Shown: positions 35,805-45,578, counted from the stretch's first letter. The stretch: 64,000 nucleotides of DNA from Arcobacter sp. LA11 (GCF_001895145.1 NZ_BDIR01000005.1:186001-250000); one strand, 5' to 3'. Program-made: numbers and translations. Notes: generated from the letters alone by a model not told the origin.

Positions 35805-37574
35805 ATGAATAAAATAAATATCCAATATATATGGAAACTTTTATTAGATAAGAAAAAGAATTTAATTTTAGGACAAGTTGTAACAATAATAGCTATTGTT
35901 TTAAGTGTTCCTATTCCTTTGATGTTACCAGCTCTCGTTGATGAAGTATTATTAGATAAGCCTAATTTTTTTATAAATACAATAAATAATTTTATTGGTT
36001 TAGGAAATGCTTTTTATTATATTACAATTGTAACAATTGCAGTCATACTATTAAGAGTTATTTATTTTGTATTTACAGTGATTATTACAAAAATATTTAC
36101 TAGTATTTCAAAATACGTTACATTTAAAATAAGAGAAAAACTAATTAATCATCTAAAAATTGTATGTATGAATGAATATGAAAGCTTAGGTAGTGGAGCA
36201 ATTGCAGCAAATTTAATCACAGATGTTAATACACTTGATAATTTTATTATTACAGGAGCAAGTAAGTTTGTTGCATCAATATTAACACTTTTTGCAGTTT
36301 CTATAGTGATGATATTAATACACCCTATTTTAGGGATTATGATTCTATTAATCCAACCTATTATAATGCTTTTATCAAAAAAAATATCAAAACAAGTTGG
36401 TACCTTAAAAAAAGAAGAAAACCAATCAATTGAAGAGTTTCAAGATAATATTGGTGAATCTCTAGAACTATTTGGTCAAATCAAAGCAAGTAATAAAGAA
36501 AACTACTTTTTTAATAATTCTATTAACAAAGCAAGAAATATTCAAGAAACTTCAAATGAATATACTTATAAAAGTGTTGCTTATGAAAGATTCTCTTTTA
36601 CTATATTCTTAATTGCTTTTGAAATATTAAGGGCAAGCGGTTTAATTATGGTTGCATATAGTGATTTAAGTATTGGTATGATGTTCGCAATGTTTGGATA
36701 TATTTGGTTTATAATGACTCCAGTTCAAGATATACTATCAATGCAATACTCATATACAACAGCAAATGCAGCAATAAAAAGAATAAATAAAATACTTGAA
36801 TTAAATACTGAAGAAAATGGTCAAAAATTAATTGAAAATATAGACACTGGAATAAATATAGAATTGAAAGATATGAATTTTTCATATAAAAAAGATAAAC
36901 CTATTTTAAAAAATATTACTTTACAAATAAAGCCTGCTGAAAAAATTGCCTTTATTGGAGCAAGTGGAAGTGGAAAAACCACCCTTGCTCAAATTATTGC
37001 TGGATTTTATACAAAAGACTCAGGTGATATAAAATATAACAATACAAGTATTGATAATATAAATAAAGAGAGTCTAAGAGAAAATTTATTTTTAGTACTT
37101 CAAATGCCAATACTATTTAATAATAACCTCAGATTTAATATTACAATGGGAAATGAAAATATAAGTGATGAAGAGATATTTAAAGCATTAGAAATAGCCC
37201 AACTAAAAGAGACTATCTTAAATATGCCAGAAAAACTGGAAACTATAGTTGGACGACATGGTATTAGATTAAGTGGTGGACAAAGACAACGATTATCAAT
37301 AGCACGAATGATAATAGCAAACCCAGCTGTAGTAATTTTTGATGAATCTACTTCTGCTTTAGATGTACATACAGAAGCTAAGCTTTTCAATGCTCTTCTA
37401 CCAATATTAGAAGATAAAACAGTAATAACAATTGCTCATAGATTAAGTACAGTTAAAAATGCAAATAGAATTTATGTACTAAATGAAGGAGAAATAGTAC
37501 AAAGTGGAACACATGAAACTCTTGAAGCAGAAGAAGGTCACTATTTAGAGTTTATAAAACCACAACTTATATAA
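35805..37574 (+). CDS. ABC exporter half-transporter (fused permease and ATPase)
   Basis: A 589-residue exporter of the MsbA/LmrA type. The N-terminal membrane domain (about 15-315) has six helices. The ATPase domain from about 340 has Walker A GASGSGKTT near 385, signature LSGGQRQRLSIARM near 489, Walker B VVIFDEST near 512 and the H-loop IAHRLSTV. The start is probably the ATG at 35805; a GTG three codons upstream is possible, and neither has a good ribosome binding site. The next gene starts about 10 bases after its stop. Substrate unknown; lipid, peptide and small-thiol exporters share this plan. Confidence 0.86.
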   Translation: MNKINIQYIWKLLLDKKKNLILGQVVTIIAIVLSVPIPLMLPALVDEVLLDKPNFFINTINNFIGLGNAFYYITIVTIAVILLRVIYFVFTVIITKIFTSISKYVTFKIREKLINHLKIVCMNEYESLGSGAIAANLITDVNTLDNFIITGASKFVASILTLFAVSIVMILIHPILGIMILLIQPIIMLLSKKISKQVGTLKKEENQSIEEFQDNIGESLELFGQIKASNKENYFFNNSINKARNIQETSNEYTYKSVAYERFSFTIFLIAFEILRASGLIMVAYSDLSIGMMFAMFGYIWFIMTPVQDILSMQYSYTTANAAIKRINKILELNTEENGQKLIENIDTGINIELKDMNFSYKKDKPILKNITLQIKPAEKIAFIGASGSGKTTLAQIIAGFYTKDSGDIKYNNTSIDNINKESLRENLFLVLQMPILFNNNLRFNITMGNENISDEEIFKALEIAQLKETILNMPEKLETIVGRHGIRLSGGQRQRLSIARMIIANPAVVIFDESTSALDVHTEAKLFNALLPILEDKTVITIAHRLSTVKNANRIYVLNEGEIVQSGTHETLEAEEGHYLEFIKPQLI

Positions 37575-37584
37575 AGGATTTCAA

Positions 37585-38280
37585 ATTATTTATTATATTA
37601 CATTAAATGATTTAAATAATGAAACTGTTCTAAATGAATATATTTATCCAAATATGGAAGAGAACTACTATTGGAGTGATGATTTTTCAAGTGAATTTTA
37701 TATAAAAGCTGCACAATGTGGTTTTATTACTACTTCAATGTATAAAGACAACGAGTTTTTTCTTTTGCCTGAGATGCAATTTGATTATGCAGTAATGGAT
37801 TTTAAAAATATTAAAATACCTAAAAAAGTATCAAGATTGTTAAAAGAAGATAACTATAAATTTACAATAAATGAAAAGTTTGATGAAGTATTAGAGAAAA
37901 TTAAAAACTATCATGAAGAATCATGGCTTAAAGATGAATACATAAATATATTAAAAAAGATAAAAAAAGATAATATAAATTACAATAATTTTAAACTTAT
38001 AAGTGTAGAAGTTAGTGAAAAAGTGTCAAATTTGTTGATTTCTGGTGAAATTGGTTACCAGGTGGGTAATATTTATACATCTTTGACTGGATTTACCACA
38101 AAAGAGAAAAAATATAACAATTGGGGTAAGTTGCAACTAGTTTTACTAAATTCATATTTAGAAGAAAATGACTATAGTTTCTGGAATCTTGGGCATCCTC
38201 AGCTATTATATAAGTTAGATTTAGGTGCCACTATTTACACAAGAGAAGAGTTTATAAAGAGATGGAATAGTAAAAAATAA
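37585..38280 (+). CDS. Leucyl/phenylalanyl-tRNA-protein transferase-like protein, probable ATT start
   Basis: A divergent member of the Aat superfamily, which moves an amino acid from aminoacyl-tRNA to protein N-termini (N-degron marking). Matching features in order are DDFSSEFYIKAAQCGF, FDEVLEKI followed by ESWL, GEIGYQVGNIYTSLTGF, and FWNLGHPQLLYKLDLGA with a final REEFIKRW. The first in-frame ATG is at 37654, but the open frame continues upstream to ATT codons at 37585 and 37588, next to AAAGGA at 37573-37578. The added residues (IIYYITLN..., EYIYPNMEE) match the family's N-terminal part and bring the length to 231, the size of E. coli Aat (234). It sits right behind an ABC exporter gene, as aat does behind cydC in E. 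coli. Confidence 0.7.
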   Translation: MIYYITLNDLNNETVLNEYIYPNMEENYYWSDDFSSEFYIKAAQCGFITTSMYKDNEFFLLPEMQFDYAVMDFKNIKIPKKVSRLLKEDNYKFTINEKFDEVLEKIKNYHEESWLKDEYINILKKIKKDNINYNNFKLISVEVSEKVSNLLISGEIGYQVGNIYTSLTGFTTKEKKYNNWGKLQLVLLNSYLEENDYSFWNLGHPQLLYKLDLGATIYTREEFIKRWNSKK

Positions 38281-38406
38281 ATAATTTTTAAGGCATAAAA
38301 AAATTATTTATTAAAAATCTATTAAGAATTGTCTCACAATTGACTCATTTTAAAGTTTTTTTATAATTATGTGTGTTATAATACAAATAAAAAGCGAGAA
38401 AAGATT

Positions 38407-38817
38407 ATGAGCAGCAATGTAACAATTGATTTAACTAAAGATATGCAAAAGTTTTTAAACAGCAAATCTAAAGAGTATAAGTTATCTATTGAAGATACTT
38501 TAAAAGAAATTCTAAGTCAACAAATTAACAGTAGAATTGATTTAGGAAAAGGTTTTTATTACGATAAAGTTCTAAAAAAAGTTTTTGATAAAAAGAATGT
38601 TGATACATGTTTAACAAAAACACAAATGAATATTTTTCATACTATTTTAAATAGTCAAGGTACTATCGTTGATGTAGATACTATTAAAAAGAATGCATGG
38701 AAAGATAAAAATACATCTATTTTTACTCTTAGAAATATGATTAAACAAATTAGAGATAAAACTTATTATGGACTAATTAAGAGTCATTCTAGTAGAGGTT
38801 ACTCTGCTGGATTTTAA
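38407..38817 (+). CDS. Orphan winged-helix (OmpR-type) DNA-binding protein
   Basis: A 136-residue protein. The first 55 residues are helical with a DLTKDMQKFLNSKSKEY pattern that resembles a ribbon-helix or dimerisation part. The remainder is an OmpR/PhoB-like winged helix without a receiver domain (CLTKTQMNIFHTILNSQG, IFTLRNMIKQIRDK, HSSRGYSAGF at the wing). I start it at the ATG at 38407; an upstream GTG would add 12 poor residues. It may be a stand-alone regulator; targets unknown. Confidence 0.72.
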   Translation: MSSNVTIDLTKDMQKFLNSKSKEYKLSIEDTLKEILSQQINSRIDLGKGFYYDKVLKKVFDKKNVDTCLTKTQMNIFHTILNSQGTIVDVDTIKKNAWKDKNTSIFTLRNMIKQIRDKTYYGLIKSHSSRGYSAGF

Positions 38818-38823
38818 TATAAT

Positions 38824-38856
38824 ATAAATTTAGACACATTCTGTGTCTAAATTTAT
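38824..38856. terminator. Bidirectional terminator hairpin
   Basis: A perfect 15-base inverted repeat (ATAAATTTAGACACA and its complement) with a TTC loop lies between two convergent genes and ends five bases before the next stop codon. A strong shared terminator. Confidence 0.75.
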
Positions 38857-38860
38857 CTCT

Positions 38861-41125
38861 CTATTTTATAGGTAATACTATTTTAATCAATGCTCCTGCA
38901 TACTTTTTATCATTATAAATATATTCACTATTTTTCATTTTTATAGTTCCATTCATATGCCGAGTAATAATCTCTTTACACATATATAGCCCTATTCCTG
39001 TCCCCATACTTTTGTGTTTAGTTGTAAAATATGGTTCAAAAACCCTATGTATAATGCTATCTGGAACTCCACCTGCATTATCTTTTATTTTTATTTCAAG
39101 ATTGTTATTCGTAATAGAAGCATCAATAAATATGTATCTTTTTTCTGATTGATTAGAAAGTAAAGCATCTCTAGAATTATTAATTATATTAATTAAAACT
39201 TGAATTAATTCATTTTCAAGTCCATATATTTCAATATCTTCAACATTTTCAATAATCTCAATCTCTTTATTATTAAACTGAGATGTTAATAAACTAATTG
39301 TTTTTCTTATCACAGTTTTTATACTAAATTCATCTTTATTATTGTTTGGATTAAAGAAGTTTCTAAAATCTTCAATTGTTTGAGATAAATATTGAGCTGT
39401 ATCATTTATTTTATCCATCGAACTAATAAAATCTTCATCAGATAAAGCATCAATCTCTTTTCTAATTCTCAATCCAGTAGAAGCACTTGAAATGACGCAT
39501 AGAGGTTGTCTCCACTGATGAGCTATATTCCCTATCATTTCACCCATTGAAGCCATTTTTGATTGTTGATATAACATCTCTTCTTTCTCTTTTTTCTCTT
39601 CTTCTAAAAGCTTGTTTTGTGTTATATCTTGAATTGTCCCCACTAAAGTATTTGTCTGTTTATCTAATTTCCCTCGACAATCTATCCATCTGATTTCATT
39701 ATTTGGCCGATATATTCTATAAACACTTTGATGTTTAGAATTTTTTTCTATAGCATTTGATATAGATTCTTCAAAACAAGCAATATCATCTTTATGCATA
39801 ATACTCTTTAAAAATACAGGACCAATATCTTTTGGGTATTCTTCTAGTCCAAAAATGTTAAGCATTTCATCAGACCAATAGATATTATTGTTAGTTAAAT
39901 CAACTTCCCAATTTCCAATATGTGCAATTTTCTGTGCTTTTAGCAATAAATTCTTTTGTTTTGTATTCTCATCAATATGTTCATTAATACTTTTTTTATA
40001 ATTAAAAAAATATGATTGCAAAAGTTTAGATATAGAAAATGATAAAATCAATAATAAAAACATTAAACCTAAAGAAATAACTATAATTTTTTTAATATTG
40101 TTATTTAATCTCTTTTCTAACTCTTTTTGTTTTTTTATAATAGATTCTCTCATATCTTCATAGTAAAAACCAGTACCAATTATCCATTCCCATTTATCGA
40201 TTCTTTTTATATATGAAGTCTTTTCCGTATGGTTCTGTGTAATATCTAAAGAATATGTTAAAAAGTTATCTCCATTTTTTATTGTTTCTAACATTCGATT
40301 AAAAATTTTTTTATTATATTTAACTAAATTATTTGTATTTATTAATTCTTTTTCTTTGTGACTTAAAGTAACTCCACCAAAACTTAAAACAAAAACATAT
40401 CCATTATTTGAATATCGTAATAAATTTATATATTGAAGAAGTTCTTTTTTAATTTTCTTTTCAAAAGTATCTACATACTCCCCTGTTCCAATAAACCAGT
40501 TATATGGTTCAAAATTTTTAATATATCCAATCTTTTTATACTGATTTTTCTTGTCACTTGGTTTATACCAATACCAACTATAAAAAGTTTCATCTTTTTG
40601 CTTTAGAAGTTTATGCATTTCTCTTATTATATAAACACCTCTAGCATCTTGGACATTATAAGAATTTCGTCCTTCTAGCTTAGGCATAATTGGATGCATT
40701 GTATTTGCAAATATAGATTTATCATGAATAAAAAAGTACCCTCTACCATTGTTAAACCTAATATCTCTTATGGCATCTTTTATTAATTTTTTTACTTCAT
40801 CTTCTGTTTTATCTCTATTATTATCATAAATTGATGTAGCTATTTGATGAGCTAATTGAATATTTTCTTTTAAATTATTTTTTAATTTTGTTTCTGTACT
40901 CTCTTTTTCGTTAAGTATATAATTATAAAGATTTTCTATTTGATCTTTTATAATCTTTTTATTATTTTCAATAAAATTTTGTTCAATATTATTCTTCTCT
41001 TGATTTATTATATTTTGATTATCTAAATATAGGAAAAAAATAACGAGAAAACCCATTGTTAAGATAAAAATCGGAGGTGAGAATTTAATAATATTTAAAA
41101 TTCTTTTTTCATTTTTAAAATTCAT
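38861..41125 (-). CDS. Double-Cache, PAS histidine kinase
   Basis: A 754-residue membrane sensor kinase. A membrane helix at about 16-34 and another near 350-370 flank a periplasmic double Cache region (residues 60-340) with repeated GYFFIHD...TGEYVD and GYVFVLS...GTGFYYED blocks. These domains usually bind small organic ligands. A PAS domain follows (about 400-510), then HisKA with the phospho-His in MIGNIAHQWRQPL near 540, and a HATPase (NIINNSRDALL, DNAGGVPD, GTGIGLYMCKEI). No response regulator is adjacent, so it is an orphan kinase here. Confidence 0.9.
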   Translation of the reverse strand: MNFKNEKRILNIIKFSPPIFILTMGFLVIFFLYLDNQNIINQEKNNIEQNFIENNKKIIKDQIENLYNYILNEKESTETKLKNNLKENIQLAHQIATSIYDNNRDKTEDEVKKLIKDAIRDIRFNNGRGYFFIHDKSIFANTMHPIMPKLEGRNSYNVQDARGVYIIREMHKLLKQKDETFYSWYWYKPSDKKNQYKKIGYIKNFEPYNWFIGTGEYVDTFEKKIKKELLQYINLLRYSNNGYVFVLSFGGVTLSHKEKELINTNNLVKYNKKIFNRMLETIKNGDNFLTYSLDITQNHTEKTSYIKRIDKWEWIIGTGFYYEDMRESIIKKQKELEKRLNNNIKKIIVISLGLMFLLLILSFSISKLLQSYFFNYKKSINEHIDENTKQKNLLLKAQKIAHIGNWEVDLTNNNIYWSDEMLNIFGLEEYPKDIGPVFLKSIMHKDDIACFEESISNAIEKNSKHQSVYRIYRPNNEIRWIDCRGKLDKQTNTLVGTIQDITQNKLLEEEKKEKEEMLYQQSKMASMGEMIGNIAHQWRQPLCVISSASTGLRIRKEIDALSDEDFISSMDKINDTAQYLSQTIEDFRNFFNPNNNKDEFSIKTVIRKTISLLTSQFNNKEIEIIENVEDIEIYGLENELIQVLINIINNSRDALLSNQSEKRYIFIDASITNNNLEIKIKDNAGGVPDSIIHRVFEPYFTTKHKSMGTGIGLYMCKEIITRHMNGTIKMKNSEYIYNDKKYAGALIKIVLPIK

Positions 41126-41278
41126 ATTAACCTTTTAGAAACATCATTATATGTGATAATATTTTAACACAGTAAAAATTAATCTAGAGGTAAAAATAAG
41201 AGAAATGTTATTTTTATTTGATTGTTATTAGAAAAAATATTATGTAGTATAGATAAATATTTCTATACTACATAATTT

Positions 41279-41476
41279 TTATAAGTCACACTCTTTTTTA
41301 GAGCATGTATTTATTTTTAGAGGGCAATAAAGTGGACACCAAGATATAAGTGCAGTGAAAATAGGTATCACTCCTATTAGCCCTAACCAGCTGTTATTTA
41401 TTACACCAAAAACAATAATCACAATACCAATAATTATTCGTAAAGTTCTATCTACTTTTCCTAAGTTTTTATTCAT
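41279..41476 (-). CDS. YgaP/DUF2892-family small membrane protein
   Basis: A 65-residue protein with the YgaP-type plan: a NLGKVDRTLRIIIG start, two short hydrophobic helices, then a Cys-rich tail (WCPLYCPLKINTC, KKEC). The stand-alone membrane half of YgaP is often encoded with sulfur-handling genes. It lies about 76 bases downstream of a Crp/Fnr regulator on the same strand and may be its target. A strong AAAGGA site precedes the ATG. Confidence 0.85.
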   Translation of the reverse strand: MNKNLGKVDRTLRIIIGIVIIVFGVINNSWLGLIGVIPIFTALISWCPLYCPLKINTCSKKECDL

Positions 41477-41552
41477 TCTTTATCCTTTTTATTAAATGTA
41501 TAAAGAATGATATAAAAATTAAAAAATAATTTCTGCAACCTATGTTACATAA

Positions 41553-42158
41553 CTAAAGTATTTCTATTTTTTTTCTATGAAGTTTTATAAAATTTTTATT
41601 TTCAAGATCTTTTAGAACTCTACTTATAACTACCCTTGAAGTATTTAATTCTAACCCTAATTCTTCATGTGTTATTTGAACTATCTTTTCATCTCTTTTT
41701 TCTAGATATTCTAAAACCCTTGTATCAAGTCGCTTAAACTTAATATCTTCAATAAGTGTAGTTAGCGCATTAAATTTTAATGAAAAAAGAGAAAATATAT
41801 ATTCTTGATAAGTAGAAGACCTAATCATCAATTGTTTAAATATATTTTCAGGAATAAGCCATCCTTTGATAGCTGTAACAGTTTGAGCAGTAGCTATTGC
41901 TTCAGAATTTGATAAAGTGCTAGAAGTGTTAATAATACACTGTTCCCCTTTTTTTATATCATATAAAGAAACAATATCATTTAAATCACCATATATTACA
42001 AGTTTTACTTTCCCTTCATCTAAAAGTAAAATATCTTTACAAATATCACCTTGATAAAAAAGAGTATAATTCTCTGGAAGCTCTATATACTTTGCATTTG
42101 ATAATAAAAAGTCTTTATCTTCAACTGATAGTTTTTCAAAAAACTCAAACTCTACCAT
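41553..42158 (-). CDS. Crp/Fnr-family transcription regulator
   Basis: A 201-residue regulator with an N-terminal cyclic-nucleotide-binding fold (about residues 5-120) and a C-terminal Crp-type helix-turn-helix (THEELGLELNTSRVVISRVLKDL). No N-terminal FNR-type cysteine cluster is present, so oxygen sensing by an iron-sulfur cluster is unlikely. A Cys occurs in KGEQCIIN, where related sulfur- or redox-type regulators also have one. I use the ATG at 42158, preceded by GGAG. A YgaP-like gene follows on the same strand. Confidence 0.88.
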   Translation of the reverse strand: MVEFEFFEKLSVEDKDFLLSNAKYIELPENYTLFYQGDICKDILLLDEGKVKLVIYGDLNDIVSLYDIKKGEQCIINTSSTLSNSEAIATAQTVTAIKGWLIPENIFKQLMIRSSTYQEYIFSLFSLKFNALTTLIEDIKFKRLDTRVLEYLEKRDEKIVQITHEELGLELNTSRVVISRVLKDLENKNFIKLHRKKIEIL

Positions 42159-42212
42159 TTTAATCTCCAAGACAAAATTTTATTTTTTAAAGACAATAAG
42201 ATATAGATTTTA

Positions 42213-42528
42213 GGTACACCATAAGCCGCGTTTTGTTTTTGATAATAATTTATCTAGTTGCTAAATTACTTTAACAATCATGCGAAGGGCATCTATTGTG
42301 AAGTTTATACCACCCCTTCTTGCTGCAGGTTGGGTTTACATAGCCATTAAGATTGCTCAAAATGCTGGTAGGCTCTTACTCTACCGTTTCACCCTTACCA
42401 CCTAAGTGGCGGTTTACTTTCTGTTGCACTATCCCTTAGATTACTCTAGCCATTCTTTAAATGGAACCATACTTCACAGCAGCCCGGACTTTCCTCTTGT
42501 AAAATTACAAGCTATTATCTGTTGTACC
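42213..42528 (-). ncRNA. rnpB: RNase P RNA
   Basis: The catalytic RNA of RNase P, which trims tRNA 5' ends. On the minus strand the bacterial RNase P signatures appear: GAGGAAAGTCCGGGCT near the 5' end, then GGGTGAAACGGTAGAGTAAG and AGCCTACC in the middle, and a 3' end CGCGGCTTATGG. The 5' GGTACAAC and 3' GTGTACC ends can pair as the P1 stem, which sets the borders given here. It fills the otherwise empty stretch between the Crp/Fnr and GGDEF-EAL genes. No competing coding frame is seen. Confidence 0.93.
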
Positions 42529-42594
42529 TAAAACGCAATTATAATTCATATATACTAAAATCTAAATCAAAAAGTAAATACTTTTTGAAATTTC

Positions 42595-45483
42595 TTACTC
42601 AGAGATAAGTTTTGGTTCACCTAAATAAAAACCTTGAGAATAGTCTATTCCCATTTCAGTTACAATATCATGAATCTCTTTAGAGTGTACAAACTCTGCT
42701 ATTGTTTTCATTTTTAATTTTTTTGCAAAATCTACTATTAACTGTGTCACGACTTTTGCATTTTCGTCATGATCTAAATATCTAATCATAGAACCATCAA
42801 TTTTTATAAAGTCTACATTTAATTTCATAAGATAATCAAAGTTTGAATAACCTGTTCCAAAATCATCAATTGCTATTTTACAACCTAGATTTTTTACTGT
42901 TTCTATAAAATTACTAACTTCCTCATAATTTTCAATACCCTCATCTTCAACAATTTCGAAGATTACCCTATTTAAAGTATTTGGATACTCAATTAGTTTT
43001 TCTTTTATTAATTTAACAGTATCTTTATTTAAGATATCTTCTAAAGTCAAATTAATTGAAAAGTCATCACTTCTTTTTGAAAAATAAGCAAAGGCTTTAG
43101 TTACAACTCTTTGTGTTATTTGAGTATACATTTTTGATTTCTTTGCAATATTTAAAAACTTAATAGGAGGTACGATATTTCCATCATTATCAATTAATCT
43201 AACTAAACATTCATATTTATTTATTGTATTACTATTATTTAAAATAATTGGTTGAGCAAAAACAACAATTTTATCTTCACGAAGCGCTTCTTTTAACTGG
43301 TTCGTTGAATTAATATTATTAACAAGAGTATCTTTAATATCTAAGTTTTCATCAAAAAAGATAAAATCTTGAGTCGTATCTTTTGCATGATTTTTTGATA
43401 TTTCAGCATTTATATAATAATTCTTTTGAAAAGATGCACCGCCAATTAGTTCAACATCTAAATTATTACCATCAATAAGCAAATTAGTTTTGTTAAATTT
43501 AGAAAAAAGATCTATACAATAATTTTTAAAATCATGTTCTGTAACTTCACTATTTGATAAGAAAGCAAATTCATCACCTTGAAGTTTATAGAGTTTTATT
43601 TTTTTACCTATTACATATTCTCTAAATAATCCTGCCATTTCTTTTAATACTTTATCACCTAAATTAAATCCAAAATACTCATTTATCTCTTTAAATCTTA
43701 CTATATTAAAAATAGCTAATTTTAGATTATCATCATTTTCTAAATCACTTAAAAGTTCTTGTCTATTTGGTAATTTTGTAAGTAAATCTGTTGTTTGGAA
43801 TCTTATTTTCTTAGCTTGTTTAATTAAGTTAGTTACATCATATCTAATAGCAATAAACTCTTTTATCTCTGAGTTTATATCTAAAATAGGAACTATTGTA
43901 GTTTTTACATAATAGCTAGTACCATCTTTTGCTCTATTTTTTATAACACCTTTCCAAATATTTTTACTTAATATTTTTTCCCACATATTTTTATAAATTG
44001 GAGGCTTTACATCTGGATGTCTTACTATTCTATGATTAGTTCCTAATAACTCATCTCTACTATATCCAGAGATATTACAAAATTCGTCATTAACATAAGT
44101 TATTACACCATTTTTATCTGTTTTGGAAACAATTGTTCCTGCATCTACAGCTTTTTTATATTCTCCAAGTAATGAACTACTTATTAATACTTCTTTATTT
44201 TTTATTAAAATATTTTGCTCTTGTCTTAACTTGGTATCAAGCATCTCATTTATACATTTTGCTAATTCTTGAAACTCCTCAAACTGAAGACTTTTAGATG
44301 GAATTTTTCTATTTTCTACATTTACCATTTTAAAGAACTTCACAAAAATAGAAATACTTTTATCAATTTTTTGTGTAAAATATTTACTCAATAAAAATAT
44401 TGCAAAAATCATAAAAATCAATACTAAAATAGTGTAAAATATCTCTTCTTCTATTATTTTAATTAACTCTTCATGTTTATCATCTATTAAATCATTTAGT
44501 TCATTTAAATATCTACCCGTACCAATAATAAGTCCCCATTTTTCATAGGTTGTTATATACGTTAACTTGTCTAAAACCTTTTCTGAACTTCTATGACTCA
44601 ACTTATATTCAATAAAACCACTTAAATCTTTTTTAGATTTTTCAACAATCGTATTAATAGCAGTTTTTATTTTTTGATTTGTTAAGTCACTTGGACTTTT
44701 ACCTTCATTTTCTTTATACTTTTTATTTACAAGTGTTTTACCATTTCTATCAACTACAAATATATATCCATCATTTTCATAAGATATATTTCTAATTCTT
44801 TTTAATACTTCTTTTTTTAAGTCATCTTCAACTCTAAAAATATAATCAGCAGTACCTACTACAAAATTAAGTGGTTTGATTAATTTAACATAACCATGCT
44901 TTTCAGCCTGAATATCAGGTTTATCTGGCCTATAATATGTCCAATCTAAAAAACCTTCATTTTTTGTTTTTCCAATATTAATAAGTTCTTGAATAACTTT
45001 TTTTCCACTAACATCAGTATAGTTTTTAAATTTATAAGTGCCTTCAAACTCTGGTTTTAAACCATGTACAATTAGTTTTGCATCTAAATCAAACATAAAG
45101 TAATAACCAAAACCATCAAAAAACTTTATCTCTCTTAATGCATTTTTAATAATATCAATAGTTTCTGCTTTAGTTTTAGTATTCTTGTATTTGTTATATA
45201 TATTTACAGCTATACTTTCAGCTTCATCAACCCTTTCTTTTAAAAGTTCATTAATTCTCTCGTATTTTAAAGAATGGCTATAATCAATTAAAGCAATAAC
45301 CCTATCTACTTCATTTTTAATCTTTTGTTTTTCATTTTTTATATATTCAATTTTTTGTTTTTCTAAATTTTGATTAAATTTTCTATAGTCATAACCTATC
45401 CAAGTTGCACCAATAATAAAAATAGAAAGAACTGTGATAAATAAAATAGTATAAGAAATAGACTTTGATAATTTGTAAGACAT
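42595..45483 (-). CDS. Cache-PAS-GGDEF-EAL c-di-GMP protein (probable phosphodiesterase)
   Basis: A 962-residue membrane protein with N-terminal helix, periplasmic double Cache region (about 60-340), second helix (about 350), PAS (about 440-560), GGDEF (570-715) and EAL (735-960) domains. The GGDEF motif is degenerate (LQGDEF), so cyclase activity is doubtful. The EAL site looks complete: ECLVR (the ExLxR form), INLTLEDI, FEIVEDE, DDFGTGYSN, FIKIDGS, TIAEFVHS and SQGFYLGEP. It should therefore hydrolyse c-di-GMP, perhaps with GTP-regulated activity. GGAGGAATATT precedes the ATG. Confidence 0.92.
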   Translation of the reverse strand: MSYKLSKSISYTILFITVLSIFIIGATWIGYDYRKFNQNLEKQKIEYIKNEKQKIKNEVDRVIALIDYSHSLKYERINELLKERVDEAESIAVNIYNKYKNTKTKAETIDIIKNALREIKFFDGFGYYFMFDLDAKLIVHGLKPEFEGTYKFKNYTDVSGKKVIQELINIGKTKNEGFLDWTYYRPDKPDIQAEKHGYVKLIKPLNFVVGTADYIFRVEDDLKKEVLKRIRNISYENDGYIFVVDRNGKTLVNKKYKENEGKSPSDLTNQKIKTAINTIVEKSKKDLSGFIEYKLSHRSSEKVLDKLTYITTYEKWGLIIGTGRYLNELNDLIDDKHEELIKIIEEEIFYTILVLIFMIFAIFLLSKYFTQKIDKSISIFVKFFKMVNVENRKIPSKSLQFEEFQELAKCINEMLDTKLRQEQNILIKNKEVLISSSLLGEYKKAVDAGTIVSKTDKNGVITYVNDEFCNISGYSRDELLGTNHRIVRHPDVKPPIYKNMWEKILSKNIWKGVIKNRAKDGTSYYVKTTIVPILDINSEIKEFIAIRYDVTNLIKQAKKIRFQTTDLLTKLPNRQELLSDLENDDNLKLAIFNIVRFKEINEYFGFNLGDKVLKEMAGLFREYVIGKKIKLYKLQGDEFAFLSNSEVTEHDFKNYCIDLFSKFNKTNLLIDGNNLDVELIGGASFQKNYYINAEISKNHAKDTTQDFIFFDENLDIKDTLVNNINSTNQLKEALREDKIVVFAQPIILNNSNTINKYECLVRLIDNDGNIVPPIKFLNIAKKSKMYTQITQRVVTKAFAYFSKRSDDFSINLTLEDILNKDTVKLIKEKLIEYPNTLNRVIFEIVEDEGIENYEEVSNFIETVKNLGCKIAIDDFGTGYSNFDYLMKLNVDFIKIDGSMIRYLDHDENAKVVTQLIVDFAKKLKMKTIAEFVHSKEIHDIVTEMGIDYSQGFYLGEPKLISE

Positions 45484-45578
45484 AATATTCCTCCAAGAAC
45501 GTGAAATATTATAATATATAATATTATAGGTTTATAATATAATATTATACCTTAACTATTTAAGACTTACTTAAATAG

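Noticed and set aside
37654-38280. Aat-like gene starting at the first ATG
   Set aside because: It would drop the family's N-terminal segment and leaves the strong AAAGGA site unused; the ATT start explains both.
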